A DNA stretch of 20,772 nucleotides, taken from positions 1 through 20,772 of the forward strand of contig JASBTC010000320.1 in the NCBI GenBank assembly GCA_030148625.1, in the 5' to 3' direction. The notes beneath the pieces were generated by a model that searched no databases, was not told the DNA's origin, and saw only the letters and a list, made by a program, of their open reading frames with translations. The stretch is from Sphingobium sp. Its GTDB lineage: Bacteria; Pseudomonadota; Alphaproteobacteria; Sphingomonadales; Sphingomonadaceae. Positions 13,505-20,086 of the stretch are shown piece after piece; the stretch's first letter is position 1; the number at the start of each line of letters is the position of its first letter. The position numbers and the translations under genes were made by a program.

Positions 13505-16443
13505 TAGAACCGGATCCGCGCGCCGGCCGAGAAATAGGTGCCGATCACGTCGTAATAGGGCGAATAGGTCGACGACTTGGGCGGATCCTTGTCGAACAGG
13601 TTGGAGACGTCGATGTACAGTTCCGCCTTGGGGCCGCCGCCCGGCATCGCCACTTTCACCGTCGCGCCCAGATCGACATAGGCAAAGGCGGGGATCCGCC
13701 CGTTGACGTTGTTGACCGTATTGTCGGTATTGCCCGCCGAGATATAGCGGCCGCGCATATAGGCGCCGAACGCCGGCCCGTCATAGCTGACGCTCGCGGT
13801 CGCTCGCAGCTTCGGCACGCCGAAGCCGAAGGCGAAATTCTGCGACTTCACATATTCGATCCGGCTGATGCCGTCGTCGGTGGTCAGGCTGTTCACCCAG
13901 CTCGCCAGCCCGCGCAGCGTCATGCGTCCCTCGCCCAGCCGAAAGCCGTAGGACAGGTCCAGGTCGATGCCGTCGGTCTTGTAGCGTGAAAGGTTCACGT
14001 TCGACGACAGCACCTGCAATATGTTGCCGGCGCCGTCGCGCTGGACACGTACGCAAAGATCCTGATTGCCGTTGGCGCAACGCGCGACGATGTCCTGCGC
14101 AGCGAGTGTCACGATCACATCGTCGATCTTGATCTTGTAATAATCGATCGAGACGCTGAGACCGGGGAGCGATGGCGGTGAGAAGACGAAGCCACCCGTC
14201 ATCGTATCGGCCGTTTCGGGCATCAAGTTCGGATTGCCGCCGCCGATGACGGTCACCTGCGAGCTTTGCCCGGTGACGGGATCGGCCACCGGGGTCGTCC
14301 CTTGAGTCCGCGTCGTGAACAGTTCCGACAGATTGGCCGATCGGATGTCGCGAGACCGGGTGAAGCGCCCGCGAAAACCGGGGAAGAATTCGTTGGTCAC
14401 GCCCAGCTTCCACGACCAGATCGATCCGGTCGTGCTGTAGTCGCTGACCCGGACGGCGCCGTTGAACTGCAGGTCGTTGAGCAGGGCGACATCTTTGACG
14501 ATCGGCACGAGCACTTCGCCGAACGCTTCCTTGACGGTGAATTTGCCCGCCAGCGGCGCGGTGTTGAAGCTGGTGAACGCGCGCGCCAGCGAAAGCGGAT
14601 CGGCGACCTGGTTGATCGCCTCGCGCCGCGCTTCGGTGCCGATCGCGATCGAGACCGGACCGGCCGGCAGGTCGAAGGGCTCGCCGCGCAGGCTGATGCC
14701 GCCGACATCGAGTTGCGACTTCGCCCGGATCGACGGTGATCCGGTGGCATAGGCGGCCGCGGCGGCGGAGACATTGCCGTCGCCGAACAGGTTGATCGGC
14801 ACGCAATTCGTCGTCGGATTGGCCAGCGCGACGCGGCAGATCGGCTGGCCCGTCACCGGGCTGATCAGCGAATCGATCGCCTGCGCGAAATTCTGCGTCA
14901 GGATCTGGTTGTGCGTGCTCTGCCGGTTCCGCGTCTCGCCATGGCTGTAATAGGCGCTCCACCGCCAGCTTTCGCCGAACCGGCCGTCGAGCGCGATCGT
15001 GCCCTGCGTCGTCGGCCGGTCGATATCGAATTCCAGCGTCGCGAAATCGCTGTTGAAGCGGCCGAAGGTGAAGCTGGTCTGCCCGGCGGCGGCAAGCTGC
15101 GCGCGCACCGTCGCGGGCAGGAAGGCGTTGTCGCTCTTGATCGTGATCGTGCCGCGGCTGTTGTCGGCATAGGCGTCGTACCGGTTGTAGAAGCGCGAAT
15201 GCCGGATCTCCGCCGTCACCTTCAGCGCGTCGGAGAGTTCGTAGCCGATCCGGCCGAGCATATTGTAGCGTCGGATCGGCGCGACCAGCGGCGCCACATC
15301 GTCGTTGCTGGGTCCCTCGCCGCCGAGCATCGACGTGCCGATCACCTTGCCGAACTGGAAGTCGCGCAGCGTGCCGTCGGGATTGAACGCCTTGTTGCGC
15401 AGCGCACCGGACAGGATCAGCCCGCCCACCGCGGCATTGGCGAAGCCGACATCGGGCGCCAGATAGAATGCGCCAGCGCCGTTGGAGACTGACGACCAGC
15501 GCCCGGCATTGCGGCGCAGCGTGCGCGGCTGGATGCCCTGATTGTCATAATATTCGCCGCCGATCAGGATATGGCCGCGTCCACCCGCGAAGGATTTGCC
15601 GAACGCGCCTTCGAAGCGATAACCATCATAATCGCCGCGGCTGGAAATCGTGGCTTCGCCGCCAAGCTTCACGCCATCCAGCCTGTCGTCGAGCGCGATG
15701 TTGACCACGCCCGCGACTGCACCCGAACCCCAGGCTGCCGATGCGCCGCCGGTGACGATGTCGACGCTCCGGATCAAGATGGTGGGAACGGTGTTGAGAT
15801 CGTTGTCCGCCGAAAATCGGCGCCCGTCGAGCAGCACGAGGGTGCGCGCGATGCCCAGGCCGCGCAGGTCGACGGGGGACGATCCGCCATCGGAATTGGT
15901 GGTCGTCACCTGCGGTCCGCGTGTGCCGCGAAACTGGGGCAAGTCGTTCAACGCCTCCGCGACGTTGCTCGGCCCGCCCATCTTCAGCGTCTGCGCGGTC
16001 ACCGAGACGACGGGCGTCGGTGCCTCGAACGCGCGGTCGATGCGCGATGCGGTGACGACGATCTCGCTGGTCTCGGGCTCCGCAGGCGGATCCTCGGCGG
16101 CGATGGCCGACACCGGCTGGGCGGCCAGGGTGACGGTGCCGTTCTGGTTCGACGTGATCGCAAGGCCAAGCGGCGCGATCAGCCGGTCGAGCGCCTGGCG
16201 CGGTGTGAGCTTGCCCCGGACGGCGGGCGTGCGCCGGCCATTCACCGCGGCATAGGGAAAGACGATCTGGCGGTCGGCCTGTTTCGCCCATTCGTTGAGG
16301 CCGTTGGCGGCCGCCTGCGCGGGAATGTCGAAGCGCTGGCTTCGCTCCTGCGCGGATGCCGGTGCCGCAATCGCGATGCAGCCGATGCTCGCGCCGCCGA
16401 TGATCGCTGCCCGCAGCGCCGAATGATAATCTCGCATTTTCAT
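13504..16443 (-). CDS. TonB-dependent receptor with STN signalling domain
   Basis: This is a large outer-membrane active transporter (979 aa) of the FecA type, which takes up a ligand using TonB energy and signals its presence. In order: signal peptide (about 1-31, ending ASA), STN domain (about 38-107) that contacts FecR, TonB box SEIVVTA (126-132), plug (about 140-260, with VDLRGLGIARTLVLLDGRRF), then a beta-barrel ending GARIRF with the terminal Phe used for outer-membrane insertion. A Cys pair in CANGNQDLC marks a surface loop. The ATG at 16443 touches a G-run (16444-16449); the second ATG at 16437 has that run at proper spacing and may be the true start. The ligand is unknown. FecR lies 84 bp upstream, and the hydrolase overlaps downstream. 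Confidence 0.95.
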   Translation of the reverse strand: MKMRDYHSALRAAIIGGASIGCIAIAAPASAQERSQRFDIPAQAAANGLNEWAKQADRQIVFPYAAVNGRRTPAVRGKLTPRQALDRLIAPLGLAITSNQNGTVTLAAQPVSAIAAEDPPAEPETSEIVVTASRIDRAFEAPTPVVSVTAQTLKMGGPSNVAEALNDLPQFRGTRGPQVTTTNSDGGSSPVDLRGLGIARTLVLLDGRRFSADNDLNTVPTILIRSVDIVTGGASAAWGSGAVAGVVNIALDDRLDGVKLGGEATISSRGDYDGYRFEGAFGKSFAGGRGHILIGGEYYDNQGIQPRTLRRNAGRWSSVSNGAGAFYLAPDVGFANAAVGGLILSGALRNKAFNPDGTLRDFQFGKVIGTSMLGGEGPSNDDVAPLVAPIRRYNMLGRIGYELSDALKVTAEIRHSRFYNRYDAYADNSRGTITIKSDNAFLPATVRAQLAAAGQTSFTFGRFNSDFATLEFDIDRPTTQGTIALDGRFGESWRWSAYYSHGETRNRQSTHNQILTQNFAQAIDSLISPVTGQPICRVALANPTTNCVPINLFGDGNVSAAAAAYATGSPSIRAKSQLDVGGISLRGEPFDLPAGPVSIAIGTEARREAINQVADPLSLARAFTSFNTAPLAGKFTVKEAFGEVLVPIVKDVALLNDLQFNGAVRVSDYSTTGSIWSWKLGVTNEFFPGFRGRFTRSRDIRSANLSELFTTRTQGTTPVADPVTGQSSQVTVIGGGNPNLMPETADTMTGGFVFSPPSLPGLSVSIDYYKIKIDDVIVTLAAQDIVARCANGNQDLCVRVQRDGAGNILQVLSSNVNLSRYKTDGIDLDLSYGFRLGEGRMTLRGLASWVNSLTTDDGISRIEYVKSQNFAFGFGVPKLRATASVSYDGPAFGAYMRGRYISAGNTDNTVNNVNGRIPAFAYVDLGATVKVAMPGGGPKAELYIDVSNLFDKDPPKSSTYSPYYDVIGTYFSAGARIRF

Positions 16444-16482
16444 CCCCCCGAATTTGCCGGCCGGTCGGCCGTGCGGGGCATT

Positions 16483-16508
16483 GACGCGTCTGTCGGCGCG
16501 ATCCTCAC
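16483..16508 (-). promoter_or_regulatory. Proposed ECF promoter before the TonB receptor gene
   Basis: On the minus strand: GTGAGGAT (16508-16501), 14 bp, CGTC (16486-16483). The identical pair with identical spacing lies before the sigma gene. CGTC is a common -10 core of ECF promoters. The predicted transcript start is about 30 nt before the receptor ATG. Confidence 0.55.
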
Positions 16509-16527
16509 TTCGGGCGGCAAATAAATC

Positions 16528-17466
16528 TCATCGGGCGCTTAAGGTGATGGTGTCGCCCTTGCGTGTCGCGGTGACCGCAAGCGAGCGCTCGATCGACGCG
16601 CCGAATCCTTCCGGATCGGTCGCGCGGAAATAGCCGCCGAAGCGCATCGTGCCGACCGCCGGATCGGCAATCTCGATCTGCACCGCATTGTAGCGATTGA
16701 ACTCGCGCGCGGCCTGCGCAAGCGTTTCGCCGGCAAAGGCGATCCGGCCGTCCCGCCAGGCGAGCGAGCGTTTGATCTCATCCGGGTCGCGCGGCGCGCG
16801 CGCGGCGTCACCCACCGCGTTCAGCGCATAGCGTTCGCCCGCGGTCACGCGTGCGATCTGTTCGCCATTGCGCTCGATCGCGACCGTGCCTTCGGACACC
16901 AGCACTTCCAGCCCGCGATCGACGCGCACCGTGAAGACGGTGCCGATCGCGCGGACGTCGCCGAGCGCGGTCTTCACCACGAACGGACGTTCGGGATCCT
17001 TCGCCACCTCGAACAGCGCTTCGCCCTTGCCGAGCCGTATCTCGCGGACCTTCGGCGCCATCGCGACCGCGACCGCGCTCGCGGTGTTGAGCTCCACCGT
17101 CGATCCGTCGGTGAGCGCGGCGCGATATTGTTCGCCGATGCGCGTTGCCATCTGCCGCGTCTCGCCGGCCGGCGCGTCGGGCGCCGCAACCTGCCAGACA
17201 CCGAAAGCGGCGGCGACGGCGGCGGCCGCGGCGGCGGGCACCCACCAGCGGGAATGGCGCGGTGCATCGATCGCGATGCCCTTCAGCGCGACGGCGCGAT
17301 CGAGCCGGGCATTGACCGCTTCCAGCCGCACATAGGCGCCCAGGTGGCGCGGATCGGCGGCGCACCAGGCGTCGAATGCCGCGGCGTCCTCGGCGCTCAG
17401 CGGGCCGGCATCGTGTCGCGCCAGCCAGCGTGCGGCCGCAGCCTCGCGGCGGTCGGCATCAGTCAT
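16528..17466 (-). CDS. FecR-type anti-sigma / signal transducer
   Basis: FecR-family inner-membrane protein that holds the ECF sigma factor and passes on the signal from the receptor's STN domain. The 312-aa product has the N-terminal cytoplasmic DUF4880 domain (about 5-48, REAAAARWLARHDAGPLSAED), one transmembrane helix (about 76-94, Ala-rich), a periplasmic FecR domain (about 105-205, with RYRAALTDGSTVELN-like and GEALFEV motifs) and a C-terminal STN-like domain (about 240-312). The ATG at 17466 has a perfect GAGGAGGA site at 17473-17480, 6 nt away; a longer frame to 17493 lacks support. It overlaps the sigma gene's 3' end by 8 bp, the usual sigma/anti-sigma coupling. Confidence 0.94.
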   Translation of the reverse strand: MTDADRREAAAARWLARHDAGPLSAEDAAAFDAWCAADPRHLGAYVRLEAVNARLDRAVALKGIAIDAPRHSRWWVPAAAAAAVAAAFGVWQVAAPDAPAGETRQMATRIGEQYRAALTDGSTVELNTASAVAVAMAPKVREIRLGKGEALFEVAKDPERPFVVKTALGDVRAIGTVFTVRVDRGLEVLVSEGTVAIERNGEQIARVTAGERYALNAVGDAARAPRDPDEIKRSLAWRDGRIAFAGETLAQAAREFNRYNAVQIEIADPAVGTMRFGGYFRATDPEGFGASIERSLAVTATRKGDTITLSAR

Positions 17467-18025
17467 GGCTGGTCCTCCTCGACCAGAAAGCACGGGTCAG
17501 CACGCCCGGCACGCCCGATTCGATCGGGGGGCGGGTCAGCACTGCTGCACATAACCGGATGCCGCGCGCCACATGTTTTTCGACCGCGCTCTGGCTGACG
17601 CCGAGCCGGTCCGCGACCTCCTTCTGGCTCAGCCCGTCGATCTTGCGCAGCACGAACGCCTTGCGGCACGCCGGTGGCAGATGCTCGATCGCATCCTTCA
17701 GCCGCGTCAGCTCCTCATGAGCACTCAGTTCCTCCTCCGGATCGAGACCGGGGTCGACCGCGCCGAGCCGGTCGACATCGGCCACCGTCCTGATCGAAAC
17801 GACCTGGCGACGCCGAATGATCGATCCGGCCGTATTGCGCGCGGTCTGGAAAAAGAACGGCCCCGGATTGCGGATGGTCTCGATCGCGCAGGCGGCCAGC
17901 CGCGCGTAACTCTCCTGGATCAGATCCTCGACCTCGTCGGCATTCCATCCGGCACGCGAAAGCCACGCACGAACCTTGGGTTCATACGGCAGGATATGTT
18001 CGGCAAACCATTCCGCCCGGGTCGT
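17459..18025 (-). CDS. FecI-type ECF sigma factor, start codon not canonical
   Basis: RNA polymerase sigma factor of the ECF/FecI group. Read from 18025 it gives 188 aa, the normal length, with region 2 (about 5-75: EWFAEHILPYEP, DLIQESYARL, FFFQTARN) and region 4 (about 108-160: LPPACRKAFVLRKIDGLSQK, VSQSAVEKHVARG). The frame is open from a TGA at 18041-18043 but has no ATG, GTG or TTG before the GTG at 17785, which would delete region 2. A ribosome site AGGGAG (18033-18038) sits 7 nt before an ACG codon at 18025, so ACG is proposed as a rare start. Alternatives are a sequencing error, a start-codon mutation that kills the gene, or a +1 shift from the ATG at 18044. A short basic tail follows region 4. 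It overlaps fecR by 8 bp. Confidence 0.75.
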   Translation of the reverse strand, partial: TTRAEWFAEHILPYEPKVRAWLSRAGWNADEVEDLIQESYARLAACAIETIRNPGPFFFQTARNTAGSIIRRRQVVSIRTVADVDRLGAVDPGLDPEEELSAHEELTRLKDAIEHLPPACRKAFVLRKIDGLSQKEVADRLGVSQSAVEKHVARGIRLCAAVLTRPPIESGVPGVLTRAFWSRRTSHD

Positions 18026-18032
18026 AACGAAG

Positions 18033-18038
18033 CTCCCT
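18033..18038 (-). promoter_or_regulatory. Ribosome binding site that decides the sigma start
   Basis: AGGGAG on the minus strand, 7 nt before the ACG codon at 18025. It is the only good ribosome site near the expected N-terminus of the ECF sigma factor and argues that translation begins there rather than at the GTG at 17785 or the ATG at 18044. Confidence 0.55.
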
Positions 18039-18059
18039 GTTCATGGGCTATCGACGCTA

Positions 18060-18085
18060 GACGATCGGAATGCGGAAATCCTCAC
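18060..18085 (-). promoter_or_regulatory. Proposed autoregulated ECF promoter before the sigma gene
   Basis: On the minus strand: GTGAGGAT (18085-18078), 14 bp, CGTC (18063-18060). The same motif with the same spacing precedes the receptor gene at 16508-16483. The expected transcript start, near 18052, leaves a leader of about 27 nt containing the AGGGAG site. The rest of the 105-bp gap to the TetR gene holds only a weak imperfect inverted repeat (CGAA-ATA-TTCG at 18099-18109). Confidence 0.55.
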
Positions 18086-18130
18086 CTTCACTGCCACACG
18101 AAATATTCGCTGGACGTGGGGGGCTCCTGA

Positions 18131-18802
18131 TCAGGCCGCGATAGCCGTTCCGGGTGCGGTCTCGGCGCAGTGCTGGACGAGGAACGCGTTCACGATCGCC
18201 TCGACCATGACGCGCGCGCCATCGTCACGTTCGCCGTCATGGCCGAACAGCCGCGATGCCGCGGCCGCCTGAAGCGTCCAGAGCAGTTGAAAGGCGGCCA
18301 CCTGGGGGTCTCCGTCGAAACCGCGGGCGCGACGCACCTCGCCGAGCCATGCGGCGATCGCGGCGACCATCGGCGCCTGGATGCGCGCGTCATAGGATTG
18401 GACGATCCAGGGATGCGCCTCGCCCTCGCGCGCGACCGACAGATAGAGGTCGGCATGGCGGCGATCGCCGAACAGGCGCAGCGCCTGGAACGCGAAACGG
18501 GTGAGCGCGGCGGCTGTTGGCGCCTTGTCCGTGACCGTCACGGGCACGAGCGGCGCGATCTCGGCGAACAGTGCCTTGCGCGAGACCGCGAAGATCTCGC
18601 CGGTATTGCCGAAATAATTGTAGATCGTCCGGCGGGTTAGCCCGGTTTCGCGCGCGATATCGTCCATGCCGATCGCGTCGAGGCTGCGTCTGCGCAGCAG
18701 CCGACCCGCGGCATCGACGATCCGCGCGCGATTCTGTCGACGGCCGCCGCGCGGGCATGGCGCAGCGCGCATCTCGGGCTGGCTGGTGATGTGCAGGAAC
18801 AT
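18131..18802 (-). CDS. TetR-family transcriptional regulator
   Basis: DNA-binding repressor of the TetR/AcrR family. The 223-aa product has the N-terminal helix-turn-helix (about residues 24-72: RARIVDAAGRLL, MDDIARETGLTRRTIYNYFG, then the helix to FAV) and an all-helical ligand-binding C-domain (about 80-210) of the kind with no predictable ligand. A basic stretch (RGGRRQNRAR) precedes the HTH. The ATG at 18802 has GAGGGG at 18811-18816, 8 nt upstream. It diverges from the histidine kinase gene and lies upstream of the ECF sigma gene on the same strand with a 105-bp gap, so it could control itself, the kinase pair, or neither. The target is unknown. Confidence 0.92.
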   Translation of the reverse strand: MFLHITSQPEMRAAPCPRGGRRQNRARIVDAAGRLLRRRSLDAIGMDDIARETGLTRRTIYNYFGNTGEIFAVSRKALFAEIAPLVPVTVTDKAPTAAALTRFAFQALRLFGDRRHADLYLSVAREGEAHPWIVQSYDARIQAPMVAAIAAWLGEVRRARGFDGDPQVAAFQLLWTLQAAAASRLFGHDGERDDGARVMVEAIVNAFLVQHCAETAPGTAIAA

Positions 18803-19003
18803 GGTGGAAACCCCTCATAACGCTGCGCGCCGGATCGCGCGTTTCCGCAGGCAGCAGCAGGGGGTGCGCGATCGCCGGCATGGCGCGCGCGTCGAATGCG
18901 GGGGGCAATCGACCAACGACAGGATCGCGACGACGAAGGGCAATCGACAGTTTCGGGCGTTCGTGGAAAAGGCCGTGACGAACAGCGAAGGACATGCGCT
19001 GCC
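18803..19003. promoter_or_regulatory. Divergent intergenic region, tetR / histidine kinase
   Basis: About 200 bp between two divergent genes. It must hold both promoters, but no clear sigma-70 boxes are visible. It contains the GAGGGG ribosome site of the TetR gene (18811-18816), a GAAGGA site for the kinase (18987-18992) and an 11-bp direct repeat (18903-18913 and 18938-18948). An open frame from an ATG at 18896 runs into the kinase but its extra residues look like noise. Confidence 0.5.
18903..18948 (+). repeat. Direct repeat GGGCAATCGAC, possible operator
   Basis: GGGCAATCGAC occurs at 18903-18913 and again at 18938-18948, 35 bp apart start to start, in the region between the divergent TetR and kinase genes. 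LytTR-type regulators typically bind paired direct repeats, and TetR proteins bind inverted repeats, so the LytTR regulator downstream is the more natural candidate. Confidence 0.45.
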
Positions 19004-20086
19004 GTGGCATTGAGCATTCCGGAATCCGAACAGGACGAGCATCGCGCCGTCCTGTGGTCGATCGCGGCCTTCTGGACCGTCCATGCCATGGTGCTGACGG
19101 CCATTACCATGCTCGTCTCCCAGGATCCGGTGGGCATCACCGTGCGCCGTGTCTGGCTGATGCTGGTCGCGGCCATCCTGTGCTACGCGATCCACCGCGC
19201 ATTGCGGCCGTTGCGCCGCCGGCCCTTCTGGCAGATCGCGGTGCTGGCAAGCCTGTTCGCGCTTGTCGGCGCAGCCATCTACGGCGCGATCACCACGGCG
19301 ATCCTCTATTATGGGATCGGCTATCCGCAGATGCCCCAATTCGGGCCGCTCAGGCCCTATACGCTCGGCATGTTCGTCGAGGATGCCTTTCTCTGGCTCT
19401 ATTCCTTCTTCTCCTGGACTGCGCTCTATCTCGCCTTGATCTATCATTTCGACGCGCGCGAGCGCGAGCGGCGGCTGGCCCGGGTGGAGGCATTCGCACA
19501 CAAGGCGCAGGTCCGCGCGCTGCGCTATCAGATCAATCCCCATTTCCTGTTCAACACGCTCAACTCCATCTCTTCGATGATGTGGGAAAAGGAACTCGAT
19601 CGCGCGGAAGGGATGCTGGTCAGCCTGTCGTCCTTTCTGCGCACGACGCTGGAGATCGATCCGTCCGAGGATGTGACGCTGGCGCAGGAGATCGCGCTCC
19701 AGCAGCTCTATCTCGAGATCGAGCAGATCCGCTTCCCCGAACGGCTCAAGGTGGAGATCGAGATTCCGCCCGAGCTGGAGGGCGCGCGCGTGCCCAGCCT
19801 GATCCTCCAGCCGCTGGTCGAGAATGCGATCAAATATGCGGTCGCCCCGTCCAAGGGCACGACACGGCTGCGCATCGTCGCGCGCCAGTTGGAGAACAGC
19901 CTGATGCTGCATGTCGAGGATGACGGCGACGGCCCCGATGTCGCGGGCGGCACCGGTGTCGGCCTGCACAATGTCCGCCAGCGGCTCGCCACCCGTTTCG
20001 GCGAGCGCTGGTCGCTGAATGCGGGCCCCGGCCGCACCGAGGGGTTTCGTGTCGTCCTCGGCATGCCGCTGCAATATACGTCATGA
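19004..20086 (+). CDS. LytS/YehU-type sensor histidine kinase
   Basis: Membrane sensor kinase of the His_kinase (PF06580) group that pairs with LytTR regulators. From GTG 19004 it is 360 aa: four transmembrane helices (about 17-38, 49-66, 76-104, 123-148), a short linker helix, the phosphoacceptor H180 in QINPHFLFNTLNSISS, then the ATPase domain with the N-box LQPLVENAIKYAV (N274), DDGDG (306-310) and GTGVGLHNVRQRL. It has no large extracellular sensor, so the signal is probably sensed in or at the membrane. The GTG has GAAGGA 11 nt upstream; the frame runs back to 18896 but that part looks non-coding. The stop overlaps the response regulator start by 4 bp. Confidence 0.93.
   Translation: MALSIPESEQDEHRAVLWSIAAFWTVHAMVLTAITMLVSQDPVGITVRRVWLMLVAAILCYAIHRALRPLRRRPFWQIAVLASLFALVGAAIYGAITTAILYYGIGYPQMPQFGPLRPYTLGMFVEDAFLWLYSFFSWTALYLALIYHFDARERERRLARVEAFAHKAQVRALRYQINPHFLFNTLNSISSMMWEKELDRAEGMLVSLSSFLRTTLEIDPSEDVTLAQEIALQQLYLEIEQIRFPERLKVEIEIPPELEGARVPSLILQPLVENAIKYAVAPSKGTTRLRIVARQLENSLMLHVEDDGDGPDVAGGTGVGLHNVRQRLATRFGERWSLNAGPGRTEGFRVVLGMPLQYTS

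Noticed and set aside
16460..16475. CGGCC-GGTC-GGCCG hairpin before the receptor gene
   Set aside because: Only 5 bp of stem in very GC-rich DNA; not distinguishable from background.
17715..17966. 83-codon minus-strand frame inside the sigma gene
   Set aside because: It is an out-of-frame shadow; the neighbouring frame encodes conserved sigma region 2.
17982..18044. Short frame from the ATG at 18044 (MNRELRYDPGG...) as the sigma factor start
   Set aside because: It is in another frame and stops after 20 codons; it would need a +1 shift, no slippery site is evident, and there is no ribosome site before it.
18126..18135. Palindrome CCTGATCAGG at the TetR stop codon
   Set aside because: Ten bases long with no flanking extension or second copy; expected by chance in a window of this size.
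18896..19003. 36-residue N-terminal extension of the histidine kinase from an ATG at 18896
   Set aside because: The residues are polar and unlike a sensor start, and the GTG at 19004 has a ribosome site and leads directly into the first membrane helix.
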